NCBI RefSeq assembly: GCF_030211955.1
Contig: NZ_JASODI010000018.1
Coordinates: forward strand, 1 to 52,262
Origin: Corynebacterium frankenforstense
GTDB taxonomy: Bacteria > Actinomycetota > Actinomycetes > Mycobacteriales > Mycobacteriaceae
Length of the DNA stretch: 52,262 bases
Reading direction: 5' to 3'
The translations under genes were made by a program, and so were the position numbers. Under the pieces are notes generated by a model. It saw only the letters and a list, made by a program, of their open reading frames with translations. It did not search any database and was not told the origin of the DNA. Below, piece by piece: positions 35,058-47,594 of this stretch. Position 1 is the stretch's first letter. Each line of letters starts with the position of its first letter.

Positions 35058-35408
35058 ATGGGTGCCTGGGACGTGAAGATTCTCGGAGACGACGTCAACG
35101 AGGAGTTTCTCGATGACTTGAACGACCTCGACGACGACGAGGTCGTCGAGGCCGTCCGCGACGCCTGCGTGCTCGCGGAGTCCGAGGAGGCCTCCGAGGA
35201 GGAGATCATCAACGGCCAAGCCGCGGCCACCGTCGCCGCCATCTGGGCCGGCGCGCCGTTCTCCGCCGGTGCGATCGCCGACGAGCACCCCTTCATCCGC
35301 CGCCTGATCGGCACCGACTCCGAGGAGCTCTCCGAGGCCGCCGGCGCGGTGCTCGAGGCCGCCGAGGTAGAGGAGGACCTCGAGGTCTTCATTGAGGCGC
35401 TCAGCTGA
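35058..35408 (+). CDS. DUF4259 family protein
   Basis: A 116-residue very acidic protein. It opens with MGAWDVKILGDDVNEEFLDDL, the pattern that defines DUF4259, followed by helices with many Glu and Ala, and ends in EVEEDLEVFIEALS. Function unknown. GAGAGG lies upstream of the ATG at 35058; the preceding frame from 35013 would include the -10. It sits before sahH but with its own promoter. Confidence 0.83.
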   Translation: MGAWDVKILGDDVNEEFLDDLNDLDDDEVVEAVRDACVLAESEEASEEEIINGQAAATVAAIWAGAPFSAGAIADEHPFIRRLIGTDSEELSEAAGAVLEAAEVEEDLEVFIEALS

Positions 35409-35514
35409 TCCGCTGACCCGCGGCACGTCGGGCACGGGCGGGCGGCCCGGGGCGGGGTTATGGTTGGGGGAAGTCTGAATACCCCGAACGAACCCCGAGG
35501 AGTTGAACCGCCTG

Positions 35515-36954
<1,440 letters not shown>

Positions 36955-36976
36955 GTCCGCGGAGGAGACCGGGCAG

Positions 36977-37612
36977 ATGCTGATCGCAGTCGAGGGCCTC
37001 GACGGGGCCGGCAAGAACACGCTCGTGCGCGGGCTGGTCGAGGCCACCGGCGCGGACGTGCTCGCCTTCCCCCGCTACGCGGAGTCCGTCCACGCCCAGC
37101 TGGCCGCCGAGGCCCTGCACGGGCGGATGGGAGACCTGACCGACTCCGCCTACGCGATGGCCACGCTGTTCGCCCTGGACCGCCACGGCGCCGGTGACCG
37201 GCTCCGCGCGGCGTCGGCAAGCGCCGGCGCCCCGGCCGCGCCGGACGCGGCCGCCGGGCGCGGCGTGCTCATCTGCGACCGCTACGTCGCCTCCAACGCC
37301 GCCTACTCCTGGGCGCGCACCGGCGACGAGGCCGCGGTCGACTGGGTCGAGGAGCTCGAGTTCTCCCGCCTCGGCCTGCCGCGGCCGGACCTGACCGTCC
37401 TGCTCGACACCGACCCGGCCACCGCCGCCGAGCGCGCCCGCGGCCGGGAGGCCGCCGACGCCTCGCGCACCCGGGACCGCTACGAGCGCGACTCCGGGCT
37501 GCAGGAGCGCACGTGGCAGGCCTACCTGCGCCTCGCCGATCGCCGGTGGGGCGGGCCCTGGCTGGTAACGTCGGATCCGGCGAAGATCCTCGCCGCCGCT
37601 GGCCTGGCCTGA
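36977..37612 (+). CDS. tmk: Thymidylate kinase
   Basis: A 211-residue dTMP kinase of the mycobacterial type. The P-loop is EGLDGAGKNT near residue 10, the DR(Y/H) motif is CDRYVASNAAY, and the lid contains the arginine-rich ERARGREAA. An Ala/Gly/Pro-rich insertion of about 15 residues (ASASAGAPAAPDAAAG) precedes the DRY strand. GGAGGAGA lies 8 bases before the ATG. The sahH-tmk-mtrA-mtrB-lpqB order is conserved across Corynebacteriales. Confidence 0.94.
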   Translation: MLIAVEGLDGAGKNTLVRGLVEATGADVLAFPRYAESVHAQLAAEALHGRMGDLTDSAYAMATLFALDRHGAGDRLRAASASAGAPAAPDAAAGRGVLICDRYVASNAAYSWARTGDEAAVDWVEELEFSRLGLPRPDLTVLLDTDPATAAERARGREAADASRTRDRYERDSGLQERTWQAYLRLADRRWGGPWLVTSDPAKILAAAGLA

Positions 37613-37634
37613 CCACGCACCCGGCGGCGCGGAT

Positions 37635-37663
37635 CTGTCAGAGAAAGACTAAAGACTTATCCG
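37635..37663 (+). promoter_or_regulatory. Candidate mtrA promoter with tandem heptamer
   Basis: CTGTCA (37635-37640), 17 bases, TATCCG (37658-37663). The spacer contains a perfect direct repeat AAAGACT-AAAGACT (37644-37657), an AT-rich island between tmk and mtrA that may bind a regulator. Confidence 0.45.
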
Positions 37664-37727
37664 CGCGCCGCACCGGCGGACCCGAGAAGGCCCGCCGGCG
37701 GCTCCAGACAGCAGGGAGTGGCTCACC

Positions 37728-38408
37728 GTGCCGAAGATCCTCGTCGTCGATGACGACCCGGCCATCTCCGAGATGCTCACGCTCGTGCTCGAGGGCGAGG
37801 GCTTCGACCCCGTGGCCGTCATGGACGGCTCCGAGGCCGTGCCCGCCTTCGAGCGCGAGGACCCGGACCTGATCCTGCTCGACCTGATGCTCCCGGGCAT
37901 CAACGGCATCGACATCTGCCGGGCGATCCGCGAGACCTCCACCGTGCCGATCGTCATGCTCACCGCGAAGACGGACACCGTCGACGTGGTCCTCGGTCTC
38001 GAGACCGGCGCGGACGACTACATCACCAAGCCGTTCAAGCCGCAGGAGCTCATCGCGCGCATCCGCGCGCGCCTGCGCCGCAGCGACGACCACCCCTCCG
38101 AGTCCATCGAGGTCGGCGACCTGGTCATCGACGTCCCGCGCCACACCGTGCGCCGCGGTGAGCGGGAGATCAACCTGACCCCGCTCGAGTTCGACCTGCT
38201 CGTCGAGATGGCACGGCGCCCCACCGAGGTCTTCTCGCGCGAGGAGCTGCTGGAGAAGGTCTGGGGCTACCGCCACGTCTCGGACACCCGCCTGGTCAAC
38301 GTGCACGTCCAGCGGCTGCGCTCGAAGATCGAGAAGGACCCGGAGAACCCGCAGATCGTGCTGACTGTGCGGGGTGTGGGCTACAAGACCGGCGGCGTGG
38401 GGGAGTAG
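37728..38408 (+). CDS. mtrA: Response regulator MtrA
   Basis: A 226-residue OmpR-type response regulator, partner of MtrB, controlling cell wall, osmotic and division genes. The receiver has the acidic pair VVDDDP, phosphoacceptor Asp52 in LILLDLMLPG, the Thr in MLTAK and the Lys in ITKPFKPQEL. The winged-helix domain from residue 130 includes NLTPLEFDLL and the recognition helix DTRLVNVHVQRLRSKI. It starts with GTG, with GGGAG upstream. Six bases separate it from mtrB. Confidence 0.97.
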   Translation: MPKILVVDDDPAISEMLTLVLEGEGFDPVAVMDGSEAVPAFEREDPDLILLDLMLPGINGIDICRAIRETSTVPIVMLTAKTDTVDVVLGLETGADDYITKPFKPQELIARIRARLRRSDDHPSESIEVGDLVIDVPRHTVRRGEREINLTPLEFDLLVEMARRPTEVFSREELLEKVWGYRHVSDTRLVNVHVQRLRSKIEKDPENPQIVLTVRGVGYKTGGVGE

Positions 38409-38414
38409 CGCCTC

Positions 38415-40181
38415 TTGCGGGAGAAACTCGCCTCCCTGCGCGCCACGGTCGCCGAGTCGTGGCGCACCTCGCTGCAGGTCCGCGTCATCGGCTCCATCGT
38501 GGTGGCCACGACCGTGGTGATGATCGTCCTTGGCCTGTCCATGGTCTCCGTGGTCACCCAGCAGCTCGTCGACGCGAAGATCGACACGGCCAACTCGGAC
38601 ATCGACCGCGCCCGCCTCGCCGTCGAGGAGCAGATCTCGGCCACCGGCGCGAGCAGCTCGGTGCAGTCGCGGCTGAACTCCGCGCGCGCCGCGCTGACCA
38701 ACCGCGCCTCCCAGGACGAGCCGGCCGCCCTCTACGAGCCGGTGCTGCTCGTGGCCAATCAGGACGGCACCGTGACCACCTCTCCGGAGGGCTACCGCAT
38801 CCCGGAGCGGCTGCGCTACTACGTAGACCAGAACCAGATCTCGTACCAGTTCACCGAGGTCAACCGCACCGACGGCTCGACCTACTCGGCGCTGGTCATC
38901 GGCACGCCCACCGACTCCGACATCCCGGGTCTGCAGGTCTACCTGGTGATGAGCATGGAGAACGACCAGGAGACCATGGCGCTGATGCGCGGGCTGATCT
39001 CCGCGGCTGCCGTGGTGCTCATCGTCCTGCTCGTCGGCATCGCGTGGCTGCTGGCCCAGCAGGTGATCACCCCGGTGCGCTCGGCCAGCCGCATCGCCGA
39101 GCGCCTGGCCGCCGGCCACCTGCGCGAGCGCATGTCAGTCGAGGGCGAGGACGAGATGGCGCGCCTGGCCATGAGCTTCAACTCCATGGCCGAGTCGCTG
39201 TCCAAGCAGATCAGCCAGCTCAAGGAGTACGGCGACCTGCAGCGCCAGTTCACCTCGGACGTCTCCCACGAGCTGCGCACCCCACTGACCACCGTGCGCA
39301 TGGCCGCCGACATGATCGCCATGCACAACGACGAGTTCAACCCGGCGACCAAGCGGGCCTCGGAGCTTTTGACCAGCGAGCTCGACCGCTTCGAGGACCT
39401 GCTCTCCGACCTGCTGGAGATCTCGCGCCACGACGCCGGCGTGGCCGACCTCAACGAGTCCCTCTTCGACATCCGCATGAGCGTCGACGAGGCCGTCCGC
39501 CAGGTCGAGCCCATCGCCGAGCAGGTCGGCACCGAGATCCGCCTGCGCGGCCCCGCCGAGCCGCTGCGGGTGACCGGCGACTCCCGCCGTGTCGAGCGCA
39601 TCCTGCGCAACCTCCTGGCCAACGCCGTCGACCACTCCGAGTCCCAGCCGGTCGAGATCAACTGGGCCGCCAACGACGAGGCGCTCGCCGTCACCGTCAC
39701 CGACCACGGTGTGGGCCTGAAGGAGGGCCAGGAGGAGCTCGTGTTCAACCGCTTCTGGCGCGCCGACCCCTCGCGCGTGCGCCACTCCGGCGGCACCGGC
39801 CTCGGCCTGGCCATCGCCCAGGAGGACGCCCACCTGCACGGCGGGCACATCGACGCCGCCGGTACCGAGGGTGTGGGCTCCCAGTTCCGCCTCGTGCTGC
39901 CGCTGACCCCGATGGCCGAGTACACCGAGGAACCGCTGCCGCTGCGCGCCCCCGGATCCGACGGGGAGCCCGGGGAGATTGACGACGCCGCGTCGGGCAC
40001 CGTCGCACTTCCCGCACCGTCGGGCGCCCAGGCGCCCGCGGCGCCTGCCACGCAGGCGGCCGCGCCGACCGCCGAGGAGCGCGCCGAGCGCACCGTTGAC
40101 CCGGAAGACGCCCCCGCGCCCGGGGGAACGGAACCGGAGACGCCGGGTGACGGGGCCGCGGAAAGCGACGAGGAGGACTGA
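38415..40181 (+). CDS. mtrB: Sensor histidine kinase MtrB
   Basis: A 588-residue membrane kinase. Two helices (about 20-45 and 190-215) flank an extracytoplasmic sensor domain; a HAMP region follows, then the dimerisation helix with the phosphorylated histidine near 285 in SDVSHELRTPLTTV, the N box NLLANAVDHS, G1 DHGVGLKEG and G2 GGTGLGLAIA. After the ATPase domain, about 85 residues form an Ala/Pro/Glu-rich disordered tail, longer than usual. The start is TTG, an uncommon start codon, with GGGGGAG 9 bases upstream; no ATG or GTG fits better. lpqB begins directly at its stop. Confidence 0.95.
   Translation: MREKLASLRATVAESWRTSLQVRVIGSIVVATTVVMIVLGLSMVSVVTQQLVDAKIDTANSDIDRARLAVEEQISATGASSSVQSRLNSARAALTNRASQDEPAALYEPVLLVANQDGTVTTSPEGYRIPERLRYYVDQNQISYQFTEVNRTDGSTYSALVIGTPTDSDIPGLQVYLVMSMENDQETMALMRGLISAAAVVLIVLLVGIAWLLAQQVITPVRSASRIAERLAAGHLRERMSVEGEDEMARLAMSFNSMAESLSKQISQLKEYGDLQRQFTSDVSHELRTPLTTVRMAADMIAMHNDEFNPATKRASELLTSELDRFEDLLSDLLEISRHDAGVADLNESLFDIRMSVDEAVRQVEPIAEQVGTEIRLRGPAEPLRVTGDSRRVERILRNLLANAVDHSESQPVEINWAANDEALAVTVTDHGVGLKEGQEELVFNRFWRADPSRVRHSGGTGLGLAIAQEDAHLHGGHIDAAGTEGVGSQFRLVLPLTPMAEYTEEPLPLRAPGSDGEPGEIDDAASGTVALPAPSGAQAPAAPATQAAAPTAEERAERTVDPEDAPAPGGTEPETPGDGAAESDEED
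39979..39992 (+). repeat. Dispersed word TTGACGACGCCGCG, copy 5
   Basis: An exact copy in the disordered tail of mtrB, encoding IDDAA with the rare isoleucine codon ATT. Confidence 0.6.
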
Positions 40182-41909
40182 GTGCGAAACCGCCGAACCC
40201 GACTGCGCGCCGCGGTGGCCGTGGTGACCTGCGCGGTCATGCTCGCCTCGTGCAGCTCGCTGCCGCGCAACTCCGAGCCGAACGCGCTGCGCCCCTTCGC
40301 GCCCAACGAGCGCACCGAACAGGACCTCGGGCCCACCCCGGACCAGGAGCCGGACCTGCTGCTGCGCGAGTTCTACACCGCAGCTGCCCGCCCGACGCAG
40401 GACTACCAGGCTGCGCGCGGCTACCTGGCCGGCGGCGTCGCCCAGCGCTGGACCCCGCAGGAGTCCACGCTGGTGGTCGACCGCATCGACATCAACACCC
40501 AGGCCGGCGCCAACGCCGACGAGCGCACCTTCGACGTGCGCGGCACCGTCATCGGCCGGCTCGACTCCGACGGCGCCTACAGCCCGGACAACGGCACCTA
40601 CGAGGCCAGCGTGACGCTGCGCCGTCAGGACGACGGCCAGTGGCGAATCACGGCGCTGCCCGACGGCGTCGTCTTCGAGCGCACCGAGCTGCGCAACAAC
40701 TACGAGCCGCACCGCATCTTCTTCTTCGACCCCGCCGGGCGCGTGCTCGTCGGCGACCGCCGCTGGGTCTACTCCGGCGAGCGCGCCCAGGACGCCGCCC
40801 TGATCAACCTGCTCGTGCAGGGCCCGGCCTCCGGCCTCGAGCCCGGCGTGCGCCACGACCTGCCCGAGGAGGCCAGCTTCCTGGGCACCGAGGACGGCGT
40901 CTACCGCTTCGCCGGCATGGGCTCGATGAGCCCGGAGCAGCGCATCGCCTTTGCCGCCCAGCTGGTCTGGACGCTCGCCGAGGCCGACATCCCCGGCCCG
41001 TACACCATCGAGGCCGACGGCGCCCCGCTGGCCGAGGGCTACCGCGAGCTGACCACCGACGACTTCGCCGCCTTCAACCCGGAGATCGGGTCGGCGGCCG
41101 TCGCCCCGCTCTACGCGCTCTCCGACGGCAACCTGCTGAAGGTCTCCGGCGCCGGCGCCGACCCGGTGCCCGGCGAGCTGGGCACGGCCGGCGACATCGC
41201 CTCGGCGGACGTCTCCGTCGAGGACGTCGCCGCCGTGGTGCGCCGCCGCGGCAACACCAACGAGCTGTGGATGGGCGGCACCGAGAACGGGCTGACCCGC
41301 CAGCTGACCGGCCAGACGCTGACCCGGCCGACCATCGAGCCCGAGGCCGCCGGCGCGTGGACCGTCGTCGACGGCGACGACGTGGTGCGCCTGGTGCGCT
41401 CGAACTCCACCGGCGCGGTGGCGCGCACCTCCGTGCGCGTCGACGGCCTCGGCGAGACCGACAGCGCCGACGAGGAGATCTCCGTGCTGCAGCTGTCGCG
41501 CACCGGCGTGCGCGTGGCCATGATCGTCGACGGCCGCGTCTACCTCGGCGTCGTCGCGCAGCGCCCCAACGGCGAGCGCAGCGTGGTCAACGTCACCGAG
41601 ATCGCCGCGCAGCTCGACGGCACGGCCGTCTCCCTCGACTGGCAGGCCGACGGCTCGCTGGTGGTGGGCACCTCCTCGGCCGAGTCGCCGCTGTGGCGCG
41701 TCGAGCAGGACGGCTCCTCGCTGGTCTCGCTGCCCTCCGGCAACGTCACCGCGCCCGTGGTGGCCGTCGCCTCCGGGCAGAACACGCTCTACCTCACCGA
41801 CGCCCTGGCCATGCGCCAGCTGCCCGCCAACGGCACCTCCGACAGCGCCTTCTGGCGCGAGGTGCCCGGCCTGCAGGGCGTGCGCTCCGCCCCGGTCGTC
41901 GCGCACTGA
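40182..41909 (+). CDS. lpqB: Lipoprotein LpqB
   Basis: A 575-residue lipoprotein that works with MtrAB; in mycobacteria LpqB binds the MtrB sensor domain. The lipobox LASC gives a lipidated Cys24 after a basic signal peptide. A GerMN domain occupies about residues 190-300 (RWVYSGERAQDAALINLLVQ, PEQRIAFAAQLVWTL), and a beta-propeller-like region the rest. The GTG start directly follows the mtrB stop codon, so translation is coupled. Confidence 0.94.
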   Translation: MRNRRTRLRAAVAVVTCAVMLASCSSLPRNSEPNALRPFAPNERTEQDLGPTPDQEPDLLLREFYTAAARPTQDYQAARGYLAGGVAQRWTPQESTLVVDRIDINTQAGANADERTFDVRGTVIGRLDSDGAYSPDNGTYEASVTLRRQDDGQWRITALPDGVVFERTELRNNYEPHRIFFFDPAGRVLVGDRRWVYSGERAQDAALINLLVQGPASGLEPGVRHDLPEEASFLGTEDGVYRFAGMGSMSPEQRIAFAAQLVWTLAEADIPGPYTIEADGAPLAEGYRELTTDDFAAFNPEIGSAAVAPLYALSDGNLLKVSGAGADPVPGELGTAGDIASADVSVEDVAAVVRRRGNTNELWMGGTENGLTRQLTGQTLTRPTIEPEAAGAWTVVDGDDVVRLVRSNSTGAVARTSVRVDGLGETDSADEEISVLQLSRTGVRVAMIVDGRVYLGVVAQRPNGERSVVNVTEIAAQLDGTAVSLDWQADGSLVVGTSSAESPLWRVEQDGSSLVSLPSGNVTAPVVAVASGQNTLYLTDALAMRQLPANGTSDSAFWREVPGLQGVRSAPVVAH

Positions 41910-41985
41910 CGCCGCCGCTGCGGTAGGTTCCGCGGGCAGAGGGGACGGCGGGCCGGCGCCCGCTGCCGGGGACCGAGGGGGGACC

Positions 41986-42603
41986 ATGCTGCCGGAACTG
42001 GAGCTCCTACTGCCGCGGCGCTGCGCCGGCTGCGGCGCGCCGGGCGAGGTGCTCTGCGCGCGCTGCCGCACCGAGCTGGCAGCCCCGCCGCAGCGGGTCT
42101 CCCCGCGGGTGGAGTCCGGGGTGCCGGTCTGGGCGCTCGGGCCCTACTCGGAGACGCGCCGCTCGGTGATCCTGGCGATGAAGGAGCGCGGCGACCGCAC
42201 CGTGCGCCGCTGGGTCGGCGCGGTGCTCGCCGCCGCGGTGGCCACGCTGACGGCCCGCGGCGAGGTCGGCGAGCACCCGGTGCTGGTGCCCGCGCCCACG
42301 GCCGCCCGCTCGGCCCGCCTGCGCGGCGGCGACCCGGTCACCGACGCCTGCCGGGCCACGGGGCTGCCCACCGCCGCGGTGCTCTCCCATGCCCGCGGGG
42401 TGCGCGACTCGGTGGGCCTGTCACCTGCGGCTCGTCGGGCGAACCTCGCGGGCAGGGTGCGCCTGCGCGGGCCGGTGCCGGCCGGCGAGCTGGTGCTCGT
42501 CGACGACGTGGTGACCACCGGGGCCACACTCGCGGCGGCCTGCGCGAAGCTGACCTTCGCCGGGGCGCAGGTGCGCGGGGCACTGGCCTTCGCGGCGGCG
42601 TAG
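41986..42603 (+). CDS. ComF-type phosphoribosyltransferase
   Basis: A 205-residue ComF family protein. The N-terminal zinc ribbon has RRCAGCGAPGEVLCARC (two CxxC pairs); the C-terminal half is a phosphoribosyltransferase domain with the PRPP loop LVLVDDVVTTGATL. In naturally competent bacteria ComF helps process incoming DNA; here its role is unproven and the family is widespread in non-competent species. A TAGGTT -10 candidate lies in the 76-base gap after lpqB. The same place is occupied in C. glutamicum and mycobacteria. Confidence 0.9.
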   Translation: MLPELELLLPRRCAGCGAPGEVLCARCRTELAAPPQRVSPRVESGVPVWALGPYSETRRSVILAMKERGDRTVRRWVGAVLAAAVATLTARGEVGEHPVLVPAPTAARSARLRGGDPVTDACRATGLPTAAVLSHARGVRDSVGLSPAARRANLAGRVRLRGPVPAGELVLVDDVVTTGATLAAACAKLTFAGAQVRGALAFAAA

Positions 42604-42748
42604 GCGGCACCGGGGGCGGAGGGGTGGACCGGGGGCCACCCTCCGTAGGGGGTGGTCGGGCCCGAAAGATGTGTGAATGTGCCCGCATTGCTCCTGGACG
42701 GGGCCGCCGTGGGGGAGAGGGCCCGGACACTGTTGCGCGCGTCAAAGG

Positions 42749-42754
42749 TAGCAT
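42749..42754 (+). promoter_or_regulatory. -10 element of hpf
   Basis: TAGCAT, 44 bases before the hpf ATG, in a locally AT-richer stretch. The -35 is not clear. Confidence 0.45.
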
Positions 42755-42798
42755 GGGAGGTGACCTACAGTCCCGCCTATTCTGAGGGAGGAAAGCAG

Positions 42799-43476
42799 AT
42801 GTCGAACTCTGCTGACAGCGCCGAGAACACCACCGAGGCTCTCGGCCCCGACGCCCAGGTGACCATCACCGGGCGCAACGTAGAGGTGCCCGAGCACTTC
42901 GCGGAACGGGTCAACTCCAAGCTCGCCAAGATCGAGCGTCTCGATCCCACCCTGACTTTCTTCCACGTTGAGCTGCAGTACGAGCCCAACCCGCGGCGGG
43001 AGGCCGAGTGCGATCGCATCCAGATCACGGCGACCGGTAAGGGCCACATCGCCCGCGCCGAGGCCAAGGAGGACAGCTTCTACGCCGCCCTCGAGACCGC
43101 CCTGGCGAAGATGGAGCGCTCCCTGCGCAAGGTCAAGGCGCGTCGCTCCATCGCCCAGTCCGGCCACCGCGCCCCGAAGGGCACCGGCCAGATCGCGGCC
43201 GACCTCGTCGCCGAGGCGAACAAGGCCAAGGAGCAGCACGGCAAGTACGACGTCGACCCGTACGCCGACGAGGTCGAGGAGATCCTGCCCGGCCGCGTGG
43301 TGCGCACCAAGGAGCACCCGGCCAACCCGATGACCGTCGACGACGCGCTCAGCGAGATGGAGCTCGTCGGCCACGACTTCTTCCTCTTCGTCAACTCCGA
43401 GGACAACCGGCCGTCCGTGGTGTACCGCCGCCACGCCTTCGACTACGGCCTGATCACCCTCACCGAGGAGGAGTGA
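42799..43476 (+). CDS. hpf: Long-form ribosome hibernation promoting factor
   Basis: A 225-residue long HPF. The N-terminal S30AE domain (residues 20-120, VTITGRNVEVPEHFAERVNSKLAKIERLD split over two parts) binds the decoding centre; an acidic and Lys-rich linker follows; the C-terminal domain (MTVDDALSEMELVGHDFFLF...VVYRRHAFDYGLITL) dimerises to make 100S ribosomes in resting cells. GGGAGGAAAG is a strong ribosome-binding site upstream of the ATG. The gene is placed before secA as in related genomes. Confidence 0.95.
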   Translation: MSNSADSAENTTEALGPDAQVTITGRNVEVPEHFAERVNSKLAKIERLDPTLTFFHVELQYEPNPRREAECDRIQITATGKGHIARAEAKEDSFYAALETALAKMERSLRKVKARRSIAQSGHRAPKGTGQIAADLVAEANKAKEQHGKYDVDPYADEVEEILPGRVVRTKEHPANPMTVDDALSEMELVGHDFFLFVNSEDNRPSVVYRRHAFDYGLITLTEEE

Positions 43477-43540
43477 GTCACCCGGCGCGGTGACCCCGCG
43501 CGGCGCCGCCGGGCGCCCGCCGGCACCGCGCCGAGCGCCC

Positions 43541-43582
43541 CGAGGGCCGGGGCCCGCCCACCGTGGCGGGCCACGGCCCTCG
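43541..43582. terminator. Very stable hairpin between hpf and secA
   Basis: CGAGGGCCG (43541-43549) and CGGCCCTCG (43574-43582), then after one G-A mismatch GGCCCGCC and GGCGGGCC, around a 6-base loop: 17 of 18 positions pair. It probably ends hpf transcription but has no U-run. The remaining intergenic DNA (43477-43811) holds the secA promoter and one copy of the repeated word. Confidence 0.7.
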
Positions 43583-43642
43583 TGCGTCCCCGCTCCGGAT
43601 CACGCCGCCCCGGCCGCGGCGGCGCCGGGGCGCGCGACGGAT

Positions 43643-43655
43643 GCGGCGTCGTCAA
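43643..43655 (-). repeat. Dispersed word, intergenic copy (TTGACGACGCCGC)
   Basis: On the minus strand 13 of 14 bases of the repeated word match, the last being A. This is the only copy outside a gene, so a purely protein-level explanation for the word fails here. Confidence 0.55.
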
Positions 43656-43756
43656 TTTCACCCCTGCCGTGCATGAAACCCACAGCCGCCCGTTGTGTGC
43701 GCGGGCAGGCCGGCCGTTAGACTCGGCGGACGCGGAAGGGCTCGCGCCGCCGCGTG

Positions 43757-43762
43757 CGTACA
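43757..43762 (+). promoter_or_regulatory. secA -10 element
   Basis: TACAAT, 49 bases before the GTG start of secA. A second possible -10, TAGACT, lies at 43718-43723. No consensus -35. Confidence 0.55.
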
Positions 43763-43811
43763 ATGTTGGAGCGCACAACGGAAGATTCCATGTAACGAAG
43801 GACCTGTAGAC

Positions 43812-46406
<2,595 letters not shown>

Positions 46407-46409
46407 CTC

Positions 46410-47039
46410 TCAGCCGACGCGCAGCACGTCGAGGCGCCCGCCGTCGAGGCAGGCGACGAAGGCGTGCACGCGCCCGTCGACGCGGCAGGAGCCGAAGACC
46501 TCCACGCGCCCGTCGATTTCCGACGCCCCCGCACCCCGCCCGGGTGCGGGGGCGTCGCCGTCTCTGCGGCGCGGCGTGCGCGCGGTGTCTGCGGGGGCGG
46601 CGCCCGGCGCGGGCGCCGGGCGCAGGTGCAGCGTGAGGACGCGCACCTCGGCCGCGGCGCGAGGTGCGGCGGGGGAGGCGCCGGCGCGCTCGGCGCGGCG
46701 GGCGGCGGCGTGCAGGCGCACCTGGCGGCCGTAGGCGGCCGACTCCAGGGCCCGGGGCCCGCGCACGCCGAAGATGACGTGCAGGGCGCGGGTGACGCGT
46801 GTCAGGGCCAGGCGGCGCGGGGCGCCGGCCCCGGGGGTGCCCGGCAGGGCCCTCGGCGGCGCCCCGCGCCGGTGTGGCCCCGCGGCGTGCGGGCCGGTGG
46901 GCCCGGTGGTCTCGGTTCGCTCGGCGGGGCCGGTGGGCTCGGCGGTTTCGGCTCGCCCGGGTGCCACCGCGTGCGGGTCGAGCATCATGAGCACGGCGGT
47001 GCCCGGCAGGGGCACCAGCGCGCCGGTGTCGGCGGACAT
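46410..47039 (-). CDS. Rv3235-like protein
   Basis: A 209-residue protein, convergent to secA with three bases between stop codons. The first 80 residues are Pro/Thr/Gly/Ala-rich and probably disordered. The C-terminal half, LTRVTRALHVIFGVRGPRALESAAYGRQVRLHAAARR and VEVFGSCRVDGRVHAFVACLDGGRLDVLRVG, shown here in short parts, matches the pattern of the Rv3235 family encoded next to secA1 in mycobacteria. Function unknown. An extra Ala/Arg/Asp-rich loop splits the conserved domain. Confidence 0.75.
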   Translation of the reverse strand: MSADTGALVPLPGTAVLMMLDPHAVAPGRAETAEPTGPAERTETTGPTGPHAAGPHRRGAPPRALPGTPGAGAPRRLALTRVTRALHVIFGVRGPRALESAAYGRQVRLHAAARRAERAGASPAAPRAAAEVRVLTLHLRPAPAPGAAPADTARTPRRRDGDAPAPGRGAGASEIDGRVEVFGSCRVDGRVHAFVACLDGGRLDVLRVG

Positions 47040-47176
47040 GGTGGTCTGTCTCCTCGTCGCGCGGGCGACCCGGGCGGCGGGGCGGGGGTGGGCTGGGTAT
47101 CATTGTGACACGAAAAGCGGCCGGGCGCGCGACGCCGGCGGCCGGCGAGACCACCACCGGAAAGGGTTGTGAGAGC

Positions 47177-47587
47177 GTGCGAGGACTGATCGTCGACTAC
47201 GTGGGCGTGCTGGACGGCGACGAGGAGGAGCAGCGTCGCTGGCGCAACCTCTTCGCCGCGGCGCGGGCCAACGGGGTGGCCACCGCCATCCTGTCCAACG
47301 ACCCGGGTGGCCAGGGTGCCGAGCCGATCCGTGAGTGGGAGTACCGCGGCATCGTCGACGCCGTGCTGCTCTCCGGGGAGATCGGCGTGGACAAGCCCGC
47401 CGAGGAGGCCTTCCAGGCCGCCGCGGACGCCCTCGAGCTGCCGATGCAGGACTGCGTCTTCGTCGACGACTCCATCGTCAACGTGCGCGCCGCCGTCGAG
47501 TCCGGCCTGGTCGGCGTGATGTACCAGACCTTCGACCGGGCGGTCATGGAGATCACCGGCCTGTTCGACATCGACGGCGAGTTCTAG
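47177..47587 (+). CDS. HAD-like hydrolase-fold protein
   Basis: A 136-residue small HAD-like protein. Motif I is LIVDYVGVLDG: the first aspartate is present but the usual second one, two residues on, is valine. Motif II is TAILSNDPGG and motif III/IV is GVDKPAEEAF...DCVFVDDSIVNVRAA. Without the second Asp, phosphatase chemistry is doubtful. The cap domain is minimal. The GTG at 47177 follows GAAAGG. A TATCAT -10 candidate lies at 47098-47103. The next gene starts 7 bases after its stop. Confidence 0.82.
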   Translation: MRGLIVDYVGVLDGDEEEQRRWRNLFAAARANGVATAILSNDPGGQGAEPIREWEYRGIVDAVLLSGEIGVDKPAEEAFQAAADALELPMQDCVFVDDSIVNVRAAVESGLVGVMYQTFDRAVMEITGLFDIDGEF

Positions 47588-47594
47588 GCCACCG

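Noticed and set aside
35409..35514. SAH riboswitch upstream of sahH
   Set aside because: The region is short and GC-rich with none of the conserved SAH aptamer blocks.
43650..43680. parS-like or TTTCA...TGAAA dyad before secA
   Set aside because: The arms are only five bases and do not match the parS consensus TGTTTCACGTGAAACA.
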